64,000 nucleotides of DNA from Levilactobacillus tujiorum (GCF_012641185.1 NZ_JAAXLK010000009.1:45456-109455); one strand, 5' to 3'; counted from the first letter of the stretch, positions 1 through 8,733 are shown. Numbers and translations are program-made. Notes: generated by a model from the sequence alone, not told the origin.

Positions 1-623
1 TTGCGTAACCCCCACGGATCCTGACTCGAAATCTTCTTTCGACCCACGAGGTAAATAGTGAGGGCCCCAGCCATCATCCCCAGCGTTTGCGGCAAGAAGC
101 CATGCAGGCCCTTGCTCACCGCATAGTGCGGAAATCCGGAATAGCCCCAATACCCGACACAGGTCACAATCAACAGGATGTATGCCCCAATATCTTTACG
201 GGACACGTGAATCACGCCGTTACTGATCATCACGCCAGACAGGATAATCACGAGCGCAACGATTCCTAACACGCTGTCGTGCCAACCGACCCACTCGCCA
301 AAGACCCAGCCGCCAATCAGCGAATTCCCAATGATTTGTAGCGCCGTCGAGAACGGCACGGCATTATTGACACCCAGCGCGTTATAACTCCAGTACTGCC
401 CGCCTTGGCCGACGCTCCAGCAGACGCCCGAACAGAAATAAAGCAGAAAATCCGTGAGGCTGACATCATAATGGAAGATGAGCTGCAACACAATCGCGCT
501 GATGACGCCACCTACGCTGGTTCCCAACAGTTGCTCCGTCCAATTACCACCCGTCCGCCCTTGCATCCAAATGGGAAGAATTCCCCAAAATAGCGCCGGC
601 ATGAGTCCGATAAGGATGTTCAT
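1..623 (-). CDS. GRP-family sugar transporter (RbsU/GlcU type), 3' end off the window
   Basis: This is the N-terminal 207 residues of a glucose/ribose-type permease, reading off the left edge without a stop. It opens MNILIGLMPALFWGILPIW and continues as a chain of hydrophobic segments with small charged loops, as in the ten-helix GRP (glucose uptake/RbsU) transporters of lactic acid bacteria. The signature-like stretches YWSYNALGVNNAVPFSTALQ and GYWGYSGFPHYAVSKGLHG are typical of that family. The start at 623 is chosen because an AGGTGG Shine-Dalgarno lies just upstream. Likely role: sugar uptake across the membrane by a secondary transporter; the sugar cannot be told from sequence. No neighbouring sugar-utilisation genes are visible on this side. 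Confidence 0.85.
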   Translation of the reverse strand, partial: MNILIGLMPALFWGILPIWMQGRTGGNWTEQLLGTSVGGVISAIVLQLIFHYDVSLTDFLLYFCSGVCWSVGQGGQYWSYNALGVNNAVPFSTALQIIGNSLIGGWVFGEWVGWHDSVLGIVALVIILSGVMISNGVIHVSRKDIGAYILLIVTCVGYWGYSGFPHYAVSKGLHGFLPQTLGMMAGALTIYLVGRKKISSQDPWGLR

Positions 624-758
624 CCGCCCACCTCATTTCTACCTTCAGTAAGATTAATCGTACGCCTATAATGAAAGCGCTGTCAATAACGTCAACGGCA
701 ATTCTTTTGTCCATCTTGCCCCGCCTGTTTCACGACGCCTGTCCATCGCAAAATAAAA

Positions 759-786
759 GGACCGCGTCACAACTCATGACGGGTCC
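759..786 (-). terminator. Terminator of the tautomerase gene
   Basis: Read on the minus strand, GGACC-CGTCA pairs with TGACG-CGGTCC and is followed by TTTTATTTT. It lies 11 bp after the tautomerase stop codon. Confidence 0.75.
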
Positions 787-797
787 GCTAACTTCGC

Positions 798-1187
798 TTA
801 CAATTTTCCATTCATAAATTGAGCTTCACCATTGCCAAAGCTCCAGTCGGCCTTGGTATTCGTGGTGATGTTGATTAACACATCGGTTGGCGGTACGCCT
901 GCACCAGCGGCTAATTCTTTAACCAATCGCGCATAGAACCGCTCCTTATCCGCCTCTTCACGGGGACTCGACGTCAGGCTAACAATCAACGTTTTTTCCG
1001 TGCGATCAAAGCCCAGACCAACGTCCCACACGATCATTTCTTCTGGATCGTGCTGGGTAACAATCTGATAGCGATCACGCGGTAGTAGGTGTAATTCTTC
1101 CGTGGCGACCTGATAAGCAATGTCCAAAATCTTCTTGATTTCCGCTTTGCTCCGCCCTCTGTACATATCAATTCGCATTAATGGCAT
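798..1187 (-). CDS. Tautomerase family protein (4-oxalocrotonate tautomerase-like, long form)
   Basis: A 129-residue cytosolic protein that begins MPLMRIDMYRGRS, so that Pro2 becomes the catalytic N-terminal proline after Met removal. The middle part RDRYQIVTQHDPEEM and the end DWSFGNGEAQF are characteristic of the Tautomerase_2 (PF14552) group, which is about twice the length of classical 4-OT subunits and acts as a fused two-unit version. Family members move protons between keto and enol forms of small acids; the physiological substrate in lactobacilli is unknown. AAAAGGAGC sits 8 nt upstream of the start. It is a single-gene unit with its own terminator and an unusual structured leader (next entry). 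Functional assignment to the family is safe, substrate is not. Confidence 0.88.
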   Translation of the reverse strand: MPLMRIDMYRGRSKAEIKKILDIAYQVATEELHLLPRDRYQIVTQHDPEEMIVWDVGLGFDRTEKTLIVSLTSSPREEADKERFYARLVKELAAGAGVPPTDVLINITTNTKADWSFGNGEAQFMNGKL

Positions 1188-1206
1188 AATCGTTAGCTCC
1201 TTTTGA

Positions 1207-1330
1207 AAAAATCTTCTGACAACTCAATTGATTAACACTGGTGGTCTTACCCTAGCAGGTTCAACGCCAATTCCCTAACGCTACGACTCGTTGATTTCAG
1301 CCGAGCTACGCGACCACCCTTACTGACAAG
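1207..1330 (-). promoter_or_regulatory. Structured 5' leader, possibly a diverged TPP-type riboswitch
   Basis: On the minus strand this leader holds, in order, GGTGGTC, CTCGGCTGAAATCAACGAG, TTGGCGTTGAACCTGC, TAGGGTAA and GACCACC. GGTGGTC and GACCACC are perfect complements that close the element, CTCG/CGAG closes an inner hairpin, and TTGGCGTT can pair with AGTGTTAA. CTGAAAT and TTGAACCTG resemble the conserved CUGAGA and UUGAACCUG blocks of thiamine pyrophosphate aptamers, and their order is right, but the spacing between them is about 25 nt longer than in the standard element. No intrinsic terminator follows, so control would be translational. The structure is seen; the ligand is a guess. 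Confidence 0.35.
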
Positions 1331-1405
1331 AGTCATTCTACGCGGAAACGAGCACCAATAAATTGACAATTATCAAGAAGTTAACTTTTATATCCATTAA
1401 AGCTT

Positions 1406-1436
1406 AAAAAGGCCGAGATTTCTCATCTCGACCTTC
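1406..1436 (-). terminator. Terminator of the UvrA-like gene
   Basis: AAGGTCGAGA pairs with TCTCGGCCTT on the minus strand and is followed by a run of T residues; it lies 14 bp beyond the stop codon. Confidence 0.85.
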
Positions 1437-1449
1437 TGTACTGTTTCAT

Positions 1450-3720
1450 TTAATCTTCATCAATCCACGCCTTCAAGGCGACGCCGGTTCGTGAATCAGC
1501 CTGCTTGATGGCCGCTTGCGGCGTCCCACTAAATTGAATGTGACCGCCGTAACGACCCGCGTCCGGTCCCACGTCAATCAACCAATCAGCTTGACTAATC
1601 ACAGCCAGATTGTGTTCGATCACAATCAATGAATTGCCCGCCGCGACGAGCTCATTGAATAATTTCAGCAAGCGTGCCGTATCCTTCAAATGTAGCCCCG
1701 CCGTGGGTTCATCCAGCAAGTAGACGGTCCCCTGCTTGCCTAACTCGACGGCCAACTTCAACCGCTGTAATTCACCACCAGACAAGGTAGTCAGCGGCTG
1801 CGCTAACGTGAGATAGCCCAGTCCCACGCGATCCAAGTTCGCCAATTGACTGGCTAATTTGGGACTGTCCTTGAAAAACGTTGCCGCAGCCGTGACCGAT
1901 AATTGGAGAACTTCAGCGATGGTCTTACCTTGATACGTGTACTGCAAGGCTTCCTCGCTATACCGCTTGCCCTGACACAACTCACACGTCTGAACAACCG
2001 GGTCCATAAACGCCATATTGGTAATCGTGACGCCCTTCCCCTTACACCGCGGGCAAGCACCCTTACCGTTGTAGCTAAACATGCTGGTGCCAACGCGACC
2101 GTTTGCCTGACTGAACAGCTTACGGATCTCATCTAAAATGCCTAAATAAGTCGCTGGCGTCGACCGAATGTTAATCCCCACTGGCGTCTGGGCAAGGTCA
2201 ATGTAGTCCTCCTGCAGTTGCCGTTTTAGCGCCGTGACCAACGAGGATTTCCCCGAACCGGCCACACCTGAGATCACCGTCATGACACCCAGCGGCACGT
2301 CCACGCTGACATCTTGCAAATTATTCTCAGTCACGTGGCGTAAGGCTAAGTGCTGCGTTGACTGCCGCTCTGGGCCCCAAGTGTGCGGCCGCCGTAGCCA
2401 TTCCCCGGTCAGCGTGTCCGAGGCCAATAACTCTGGGTAAGTGCCGGTAAACGTCACGGTACCGCCGCCCTGACCGGCTTGTGGCCCCATTTCAACTACA
2501 TAGTCGGCGAATGAAATCATGGCGGGGTTGTGCTCCACGACTAACACCGTGTTGCCCTTATCCTTGAGCTTAGTCAGCGCCTGCTTAATCAACTGAATGT
2601 CGTGTGGATGCAGACCTACACTGGGTTCATCCAAAATGTAAACCATATCTACCAGAGCACTCGTCAGATATTTGGCAATCTTAATCCGCTGGGCCTCGCC
2701 GCCTGACAGGGTGCTGGTGCCCCGATCCAGCGTCAAATAGCCTAGGCCAATGTCAACCAGCGACTGAATCTTCGTGGTCAGCTCGCGGACAACGTCGGTG
2801 GCCAAGGGCGCCGTGATTGCCTGTAAGAAGGCCAAAACGTGGCGTAAATCCATAGCTGACACCTCAGCGATATTACGCCCATTAATGTGGGTCGTTAAAG
2901 CTTCCGGCTTCAACCGGGTGCCGTGACAAACCGGGCATGGCTTACGCGTCACAATTTTAGCGATGGCCTCGCGGTGATGCTGGGCTTCCTTTTTCCCGAT
3001 AACCGACCGGCGAATCCGCGGCACGACGCCTTCATAGAGGGCCGTGTGCGGGAACCCCTCACCCGGGTGCTTGAGTCGCTGTTGGGGCGCATGCATCAAC
3101 AAATCATATTCTGCGGGTGTATAGTCCTTAATTGGCTTGTCGTTGTCAAATAACCCGCTGGTGGCATACCGCCGCCACCGCCACGTATTGGGCCCAAAAC
3201 TAACGAAGGTGATGGCCCCCTGGTTAAGGGACTTATTGGGATCAATCAACTGGTGCTCGTCAATATCATCCACGTAGCCTAAGCCCTGGCAAGCCGGACA
3301 CATCCCCTGGGGGAGATTAAACGAAAAACTATCCGAATACCCGATGAACGGCTTCCCAATTCGCGAAAACAACAACCGCAATAAGGAATAAATCCCCGTA
3401 TAGGTGGCCAACGTCGAGCGGGCATTCTTCCCCAACCGCTGCTGGGCAATCACAATCGCGACCGGCAAATGGTCAATGTGGCCGACGTGCGGCTGACCAT
3501 ATTTCGGTAAGTATTGTTGCGTAAAGCTAGGAAACGTCTCGTTGAGTTCGCGCCGTGATGCCGCCGCAATCGTATCGAACACCAGCGAGGATTTCCCCGA
3601 TCCCGATAGGCCAACGAAGACCGTGGTCCGGTACTTAGGCACCCGCAAATTAACGTGGCGTAAATTATTTTGAGTCGCATCCTGAATCTCAATATACCCC
3701 TGGTCAAATGTGTTTTGCAT
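1450..3720 (-). CDS. Short UvrA-type ABC ATPase (UvrA paralogue)
   Basis: A 756-residue protein with the full UvrA plan in short form. Walker A GLSGSGKSS is at about residue 37, zinc-type CPACQGLG near 143 and CPVCHGTRL near 262, signature LSGGEAQRIKIA and ILDEPSVGLH near 345-370, then a second ATPase with GVAGSGKSS near 490, CPRCKGKG and CELCQGKRY near 560-585, LSGGELQRLKLA and LLDEPTAGLH near 670-690. Canonical UvrA is about 940 residues; this form lacks most of the UvrB-binding/insertion regions and belongs to the group related to the daunorubicin-resistance protein DrrC. It probably binds damaged or drug-bound DNA as a dimer in the cytosol and is unlikely to be the main excision-repair subunit. 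GAAAGGAG precedes the ATG. It is transcribed alone. Confidence 0.88.
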   Translation of the reverse strand: MQNTFDQGYIEIQDATQNNLRHVNLRVPKYRTTVFVGLSGSGKSSLVFDTIAAASRRELNETFPSFTQQYLPKYGQPHVGHIDHLPVAIVIAQQRLGKNARSTLATYTGIYSLLRLLFSRIGKPFIGYSDSFSFNLPQGMCPACQGLGYVDDIDEHQLIDPNKSLNQGAITFVSFGPNTWRWRRYATSGLFDNDKPIKDYTPAEYDLLMHAPQQRLKHPGEGFPHTALYEGVVPRIRRSVIGKKEAQHHREAIAKIVTRKPCPVCHGTRLKPEALTTHINGRNIAEVSAMDLRHVLAFLQAITAPLATDVVRELTTKIQSLVDIGLGYLTLDRGTSTLSGGEAQRIKIAKYLTSALVDMVYILDEPSVGLHPHDIQLIKQALTKLKDKGNTVLVVEHNPAMISFADYVVEMGPQAGQGGGTVTFTGTYPELLASDTLTGEWLRRPHTWGPERQSTQHLALRHVTENNLQDVSVDVPLGVMTVISGVAGSGKSSLVTALKRQLQEDYIDLAQTPVGINIRSTPATYLGILDEIRKLFSQANGRVGTSMFSYNGKGACPRCKGKGVTITNMAFMDPVVQTCELCQGKRYSEEALQYTYQGKTIAEVLQLSVTAAATFFKDSPKLASQLANLDRVGLGYLTLAQPLTTLSGGELQRLKLAVELGKQGTVYLLDEPTAGLHLKDTARLLKLFNELVAAGNSLIVIEHNLAVISQADWLIDVGPDAGRYGGHIQFSGTPQAAIKQADSRTGVALKAWIDED

Positions 3721-3944
3721 GCTAGACTCCTTTCGTTTGTCTACCGTTCAAATATCGCGTCATAGCAGTCACTTTCACCGTTTGCGTTCACTTAATCACG
3801 CATCAATGACGCCTACCGAACTAGCTTACCATACTCTAAAATTGAACACCAGTTCGACGACCTTACAAGCAAATATTCCCAAAAACTGGCTTAAAACGCT
3901 TATACTCGAATTTGTGATTAAGTCTATCAAGGAGGAATTCTGTT

Positions 3945-4463
3945 ATGTCCTTATTTGCAAAGCACCCCTTAAATCTCCCCGCCGCCATCATCGCCGGAGG
4001 AGCGGCCGGCATCGTCTCTGGCCTCGTTAAGCTCGGTTGGGAGAACGTCTTACCACCCCGGACTGAGGAACGCGACGCCACCAATCCACCGCAAACCCTG
4101 CTCGAACAATTCGGTATTCCCGCTAAGGTGACGCACGCGACCTATACCTATTCTGGGCACAAGTTGCCTTGGGTCAGTTACGTCATCCACTTTGGCTTCT
4201 CGACCACCTTTGCCGTCCTGTACCAGATTGTCGGCGAAAAGCTGCCGTTGATTAAGAAGGACGCCGGCACCTGGTTCGGCCTCACCATCTGGATTGCCTT
4301 TCACCTCGGGATCATGCCAGCCATGGGCATCGTCCCAGCAGCGAAGGATCAGCCGCGAGAAGAACACCTTTCCGAAGCGCTTGGCCACATTGCGTGGATG
4401 GTCACCAACGATCTCGTCGGCGCAGAAGTCTACCGTCGCCTCGTCGCTGAAAAGCACAAGTAA
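3945..4463 (+). CDS. YagU-like inner-membrane protein (DUF1440)
   Basis: A 172-residue membrane protein of the YagU/DUF1440 family. It has a helix at about residues 12-32 (AAIIAGGAAGIVSGLVKLGW), followed by the family stretch WENVLPPRTEERDATNPP, a helical pair near 70-95 and 105-130, and a last helix around 145-165 with HIAWMVTNDLVGAEVYRRL. The E. coli member has been linked to acid tolerance, but the molecular role is unknown. AAGGAGGAATTC is placed well for the ATG at 3945. The gene is followed after 33 bp by a GPH-type transporter and the two probably form an operon. Confidence 0.85.
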   Translation: MSLFAKHPLNLPAAIIAGGAAGIVSGLVKLGWENVLPPRTEERDATNPPQTLLEQFGIPAKVTHATYTYSGHKLPWVSYVIHFGFSTTFAVLYQIVGEKLPLIKKDAGTWFGLTIWIAFHLGIMPAMGIVPAAKDQPREEHLSEALGHIAWMVTNDLVGAEVYRRLVAEKHK

Positions 4464-4496
4464 AGTCTCACTTCATCGTTGGAGGTGCTGCCACCC

Positions 4497-5825
4497 ATGA
4501 ATCCTTGGCAAACAAAATGGCCGGAACGCTTGAGCTACGGGCTCAGTGATGCCGCCGATAACTTGGTCTTCCAAATGATGACCACCTATCTTCTGTTCTT
4601 TTACACCGACGTCTACGGCCTGAGCGCCAGTGCCGCCGCCATTCTTTTCGTCGTCGCCCGGCTGGCCGATGTGGTCGAAAGTTTAATTATCGGGTTGATG
4701 ATTGATCGCACCCATTCCAAATGGGGCAAGAGTCGCCCGTTCTTCCTGTGGTATGCCCTGCCCTACGTGATTTTTGCAATTCTGACCTTCGTGACGCCCC
4801 CATTTGGCGCCACCGGCAAGCTCATCTGGGCCTACGTCACCTACCTGGGACTGGGCTTCTTCTACACCGCCGTCAATCTTCCCATCACCTCGATTCTCCC
4901 CACGCTCACTCAAAATGACCGCGAGCAAACGATGCTGGGCGTGATTCGCCAATTCTGCGGCAGCTCCGTTCAAATCATCGTCGCCGTCTTCACTTTACCG
5001 CTGGTGGCACTCTTCGGACATGGCAATCAGCAACAGGGGTTCCTGCTCACGATCATCCTGTTCGGTGCCATTTCACTGGCACTGATTTGGAACACATTCT
5101 TTCACGTCCACGAACGCTTCAGCAATCCCGAACAGTCCCATCAGTCCTGGCGATCGGTTGGCCACATGCTCCGGCAAAATAAACCGTGGCTGGTCATCTC
5201 GGTGGTCATCCTGCTCTACTGGTTAACCACGGCGATTAAGAACCAGACGACCATTTACTACTTCAAATACATCCAACACAGTGAGAACTTAGTGCCTTAC
5301 GCCAACGGCTTTACGTTTGCCGCCCTCATTGGGGTCCTGTTGATCGTCAACTCCGCCAAGCAATGGGGCAAGAAGCGGACGATGCTTAGCGGCATTGCGA
5401 TTGCGGCAACGGGCCAATTAATCCTTAGCCTGGGCGTAGTCGCCAACCAACTCATCGTGATTTTTGGTGGTATCCTGCTCAACTCCGTCGGTAACGGCCT
5501 AATTATCGGGCTAGTCTCCATCATGATTGCGGACACGATCCGCTACGGCATGGCGATGGGCATTCAAGCCGAGGGCATTCTCGCGTCCACCGATGACTTC
5601 GGCGTCAACGTGGGCCTCGGGCTGGGCGGCCTGATTACGGCGGGGCTCTTTCACCTGTCCGGCTACGTCGCTAATCGCGGCCAAAATGTGGCGACGCAGC
5701 ACATGATCACGCTCAACTACGCTTGGCTACCGCTAGCCCTCTATATCATCATGTTTGGTATCTTACTGCTGTACAACGAACGTCAATTACAAGCGGCCAT
5801 CACACCAGCCGATCTGGATGGTTAA
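4497..5825 (+). CDS. GPH-family sugar:cation symporter (MFS)
   Basis: A 442-residue, twelve-helix transporter of the glycoside-pentoside-hexuronide:cation symporter family. The first helix pair carries LSYGLSDAADNLVFQMMTTYLL and the loop motif DRTHSKWGKSRPFF, both typical of the MelB/XylP/UidB group, where the N-terminal Asp and the loop Arg/Lys shape the sugar and cation site. I place the start at the ATG at 4497 because GGAGGTG lies 9 nt upstream; a TTG 18 nt earlier is in frame but has no ribosome-binding site. Expected substrate is a pentoside, hexuronide or disaccharide; none of the genes nearby degrades one. It lacks the C-terminal EIIA domain found in LacS. Confidence 0.88.
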   Translation: MNPWQTKWPERLSYGLSDAADNLVFQMMTTYLLFFYTDVYGLSASAAAILFVVARLADVVESLIIGLMIDRTHSKWGKSRPFFLWYALPYVIFAILTFVTPPFGATGKLIWAYVTYLGLGFFYTAVNLPITSILPTLTQNDREQTMLGVIRQFCGSSVQIIVAVFTLPLVALFGHGNQQQGFLLTIILFGAISLALIWNTFFHVHERFSNPEQSHQSWRSVGHMLRQNKPWLVISVVILLYWLTTAIKNQTTIYYFKYIQHSENLVPYANGFTFAALIGVLLIVNSAKQWGKKRTMLSGIAIAATGQLILSLGVVANQLIVIFGGILLNSVGNGLIIGLVSIMIADTIRYGMAMGIQAEGILASTDDFGVNVGLGLGGLITAGLFHLSGYVANRGQNVATQHMITLNYAWLPLALYIIMFGILLLYNERQLQAAITPADLDG

Positions 5826-5858
5826 CGCCACTTTGTCCTGCGATTAGGGCAGAAAAAA

Positions 5859-5895
5859 AGGCAGTACGACTTCAAGAAATGAGGTCGTACTGCCT
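5859..5895. terminator. Bidirectional terminator between convergent genes
   Basis: AGGCAGTACGAC pairs with GTCGTACTGCCT across a 13-nt loop. A-rich sequence on the left and TATTTAGTT on the right let it serve both the GPH transporter and the converging MarR gene. Confidence 0.85.
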
Positions 5896-5920
5896 ATTTA
5901 GTTAGCTTAAGATTAGTTCA

Positions 5921-6448
5921 CTAGCCGTGTGTCCGGCTACGATTGGAATTACGACGCTTGTCATGTAAGCTATCGAATCCAACAAAGCCAGCCGCTACGG
6001 CCCGATCATTCGCGCGGTGTAATACCTTGATGAAATGTTCTGCTTCATCCTTACCGAAGAAGCCTAACCAACGGTGGAACCGTTCGTCGGTCGCTTGAGC
6101 CAAGTTCCGTTGAACGCGGCTCCCTGCGGCAGTTAAGGTAATGTACTTAACCCGCCGATCATTGGGGTCGACCTTCTGCATCACATAGTTTTCCTTGAGT
6201 AACACATTAACCTGACGAGCGATAGCGCTCTTGGAGACGCCTTCTAATTTGGCAAGTTCAACCAACGTTTGGCCATTCTTACTCCGAGCAACGTTTTCCA
6301 TCACCATGAAAGCCTCAAAGGTTAAGTTATACTTTTGGGTGGGAATCGAAACGAAATCACCGATGTATTTAAAAATGTGCATGTATAAGTCGTCAAACTC
6401 TTTCTTCAATTCTGCTTCCGTTACGTTGTCATTCGTCGTCTCTGTCAT
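5921..6448 (-). CDS. MarR-family transcriptional regulator
   Basis: A 175-residue winged-helix regulator. The core is residues 35-140: FMVMENVARSKNGQTLVELAKLEGVSKS is the first helix pair and the start of the recognition helix, and DPNDRRVKYITLTAAG is the wing with the DxRxxxxxLT motif that identifies MarR. The C-terminal tail is rich in Arg, Asn and Ser and adds about 20 residues to the usual length. It probably represses genes involved in response to small phenolic or oxidative signals. AGGAG lies 13 nt before the ATG, a longer gap than usual. An inverted repeat at 6572-6593 in its upstream region is a possible operator. Confidence 0.88.
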   Translation of the reverse strand: MTETTNDNVTEAELKKEFDDLYMHIFKYIGDFVSIPTQKYNLTFEAFMVMENVARSKNGQTLVELAKLEGVSKSAIARQVNVLLKENYVMQKVDPNDRRVKYITLTAAGSRVQRNLAQATDERFHRWLGFFGKDEAEHFIKVLHRANDRAVAAGFVGFDSLHDKRRNSNRSRTHG

Positions 6449-6571
6449 TATAAATCCATTACTCCTTTTAGTTTCAGCGCCGGGCGCTGCCTATTACCGT
6501 CCTGAATTGGGTACAGCCCACGGGTCTTAAGTTTAGTTGAAATAGTCAGCCACGTCACCAGTCAATATTAT

Positions 6572-6593
6572 GTAAGTGGATAACCCTACTTAC
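6572..6593. promoter_or_regulatory. Inverted repeat in the divergent MarR / small-gene region
   Basis: GTAAGTGG and CCTACTTAC form an imperfect inverted repeat with a 5-nt centre, in the 275-bp space between the MarR gene and the small plus-strand gene at 6724. The size and position fit a MarR operator; binding is not shown. Confidence 0.35.
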
Positions 6594-6661
6594 TTTTTAC
6601 TATAAAATTATCTTATCCAATGAAACAAATTATCGTTTTAATAAAAAATTAGCGATTGTGG

Positions 6662-6690
6662 TTTCCAAAACCAAACACACGTTCTATAAT
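6662..6690 (+). promoter_or_regulatory. Promoter of the small gene at 6724
   Basis: A perfect TATAAT at 6685-6690 has the weak -35 TTTCCA 17 bp upstream. Because transcription would start near 6697, the in-frame GTG at 6658 cannot be the start codon. Confidence 0.6.
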
Positions 6691-6723
6691 AGATTCAATC
6701 ATCAAATCAAGGACGTGATAAAA

Positions 6724-6969
6724 ATGTTCACCCCAGCTCGTCAACAAATTAAAACGTTACTCCAAACTGCTTACCAAAAAAATCAACTGACTACAATTAA
6801 TAGCCACAATATTACCTATACGGGAACCGTAGACTTTATTTCGCCGACGACCGTTTACCTCGGTCTAGCAGCCGGCCGTTCCCGCAAGATTCCCCTTGCG
6901 CAGATCAGTCAGGTAAAACTACACCAATTTCAATCTTGGTGGCACCTTTATGATTCAACCATACGGTAA
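6724..6969 (+). CDS. Small conserved-looking protein with a beta-barrel-like core
   Basis: An 81-residue soluble protein that I do not recognise by name. The first 25 residues are predicted helical (MFTPARQQIKTLLQTAYQK). The rest alternates polar and hydrophobic residues with short turns, NITYTGTVDFISPTTVYLGL then KIPLAQISQVKL, which is the strand order of small Sm/YolD-like barrels. It begins at the ATG at 6724, with AAGGACGTG upstream and a promoter ending at 6690. It stands alone, divergent from the MarR gene. A role in nucleic-acid binding would fit the fold but is not supported by any recognised motif. Confidence 0.6.
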   Translation: MFTPARQQIKTLLQTAYQKNQLTTINSHNITYTGTVDFISPTTVYLGLAAGRSRKIPLAQISQVKLHQFQSWWHLYDSTIR

Positions 6970-7262
6970 CTCCCTCTAGTATCTCCTCAATTGACCAAAA
7001 AATAAACCTTTTTTCGTAAATTGTTGGTATTTTATTTACAATTTACGGTAAACGCTATCTTCCGTATTTATCCCCTGTTTATCGCCCCTTTATTGCCAAT
7101 TAAACTACGGCAAAATTCGCGTGAACCACTTTTGATTATAACGCTTCCAGTCCTGCAAATTCTGCACCAGATTATTTAAGCTGGTAACAATTGCAATTTT
7201 GCATAGTTTGACTCATTGAAGGGGTTCAACCGCTCATTTGCGAAAATATTACCCCAAAAAAT
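6970..7262. other. Intergenic stretch without a supported gene
   Basis: AT-rich sequence between a plus-strand small gene and the minus-strand DUF4097 gene. It contains the imperfect repeat around TTGTTGGTATTTTATTTACAA but no clear promoter, terminator or reading frame with a ribosome-binding site. Confidence 0.5.
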
Positions 7263-7310
7263 AAAGCTCCCCTAAACCATTAGCAATTGCCAATAGTTTA
7301 GAGGAACTTT
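7263..7310 (-). terminator. Terminator of the PadR-DUF4097 operon
   Basis: On the minus strand AAAGTTCCTCTAAACTATTG pairs with the later TAATGGTTTAGGGGAGCTTT across GCAATT, and ATTTTTT follows. It starts 6 bp after the stop codon. Confidence 0.85.
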
Positions 7311-7315
7311 GTTCA

Positions 7316-8731
7316 TTAATCAAGTCGAATGCTTCCATGAACTGTATCAATCATAACCGTGTGGGTCGCATCCTCACCAATTGCACCAATCTTATGGTGA
7401 CTGTCATCCAATGTAAGCTGCGCCACCCGGGGAACTCTTAGGGAACCATCATCGTTCCGTACGTCGAACTTGTACGTTGCCTGACCAGGCATTTCCACAC
7501 TCGCGCCGCCGTTACCGGTCAACCGTAAGTCGGTCGTTAACTCGGAAACGTCTACGCTAATTTTGCCATTGCCGGAATGTAAGTGACCACCGCCACTCAG
7601 CCGATGAACCCGGATCGCCCCGTTACGAGAGGTCCCATTGACTTGACCAGTGAGGCCCTCAATGCGGATAGCCCCATTGCGCGAATTTAGCGTCGTATTC
7701 CCCGTCTGATCCGTCAGGCGAATAGCGCCATTGGAAGACTCAATCTTACCATCGCCATCCACATTCGCCAGGGTCACTGCGCCATTGGTACTCGTGACCT
7801 GATAGCCGGTCGCCGTCAGTTGATCCACCCGTACGGCGCCGTTGGTTGACCGAATGGCGACGTTCATCACTTGGTTGTTAAATGCCCGGATAGCGCCGTT
7901 AGTGGCGTGTACATCGTAATCAGCGTTCGAACGCAGGTCGCTGAGCTCCAAACTTCCATTGCCCGCGTGCACCTGAACCTGTCCCGCTAGCGCACTAGGA
8001 ATGAAGATCTCCGTGCGCACGTGTAGCGGCCATAGCCGCGGCCGATCACCCTGATGAATTTCCAACTGGGTCCCATATTGGCGGCCATGCAGGTAGAAAC
8101 GTTCACTGTCACGACTCATGTATTCATTGACCACAATTTCTGAAGCGCTGGCCTGGCCAATTTTGAGGGCTGCGTCGGGATAGTCGATCACCAATTTCTT
8201 CACGTCGCCGATCGCAAAGGATTGCGTATTGACCAGCTTGAGTGAGCCGACGTAAGCGCGCTGTGGCCGTTCACCATTGATCTTAACGTCATCGCCGTTC
8301 ACATCAATAAAGCCATTGCCCACTGAAACGTGATCGCCATCGACCTGGACCAACTTTCCGAGATCAACCTTATCGTTATCCCCATCAACCACCACGTGAT
8401 CACCCCAAGTAACCTGATCATCCGTAATGTGGAGCTTGCCAATCTGGACGTGTGACCGGGTGGTTGGCTCATCCTGCTCCGCGGCCTTTGCCTGATCGCG
8501 CTGAGCATCTTCATCCGCCACTTCTTTGAGGAGACTGTCGATATCCCCCAACTGCGCCATCGCTTCGTCAAGGGCCTCTGGGGCGGCCATCCCCTGATTG
8601 ATCTTATCCGTCACTGCTTCGGTGAGATCACCGACTAGTTCTTCTTTTAATTCCGTCAACGCGCGGGAAGGTTGATACTGGCTAAACCGTTGATCTAACC
8701 GCGTGCGAATGTCCATCGTAATATCATCCAT
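7316..8731 (-). CDS. HAAS/DUF1700-like domain fused to a DUF4097 beta-repeat domain
   Basis: A 471-residue protein. Residues 5-72 form the helical HAAS/DUF1700-like module found next to PadR regulators (LTELKEELVGDLTEAVTDK, then the Asp/Glu-rich AMAQLGDIDSLLKEV). After a charged linker, residues 95-160 repeat short GDxVxV units, and residues 160-471 are DUF4097. There, eight units with the core S(T/S/R)NGAIRV recur every 18-20 residues (about 257, 277, 296, 315, 333, 351, 369, 387), as expected of a stacked beta-solenoid. No signal peptide or membrane helix is visible, so it may act in the cytosol or be bound to a membrane partner. The gene follows padR after 2 nt and is surely co-transcribed. 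The ligand or partner is unknown; similar operons respond to envelope stress. Confidence 0.8.
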   Translation of the reverse strand: MDDITMDIRTRLDQRFSQYQPSRALTELKEELVGDLTEAVTDKINQGMAAPEALDEAMAQLGDIDSLLKEVADEDAQRDQAKAAEQDEPTTRSHVQIGKLHITDDQVTWGDHVVVDGDNDKVDLGKLVQVDGDHVSVGNGFIDVNGDDVKINGERPQRAYVGSLKLVNTQSFAIGDVKKLVIDYPDAALKIGQASASEIVVNEYMSRDSERFYLHGRQYGTQLEIHQGDRPRLWPLHVRTEIFIPSALAGQVQVHAGNGSLELSDLRSNADYDVHATNGAIRAFNNQVMNVAIRSTNGAVRVDQLTATGYQVTSTNGAVTLANVDGDGKIESSNGAIRLTDQTGNTTLNSRNGAIRIEGLTGQVNGTSRNGAIRVHRLSGGGHLHSGNGKISVDVSELTTDLRLTGNGGASVEMPGQATYKFDVRNDDGSLRVPRVAQLTLDDSHHKIGAIGEDATHTVMIDTVHGSIRLD

Positions 8732-8733
8732 GC

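Noticed and set aside
1300..1325. AGGGTGGTCGCG on the minus strand, similar to a T-box sequence
   Set aside because: It is at the 5' end of the leader, not at the 3' end, and no terminator follows it before the tautomerase gene; it pairs with GACCACC downstream instead.
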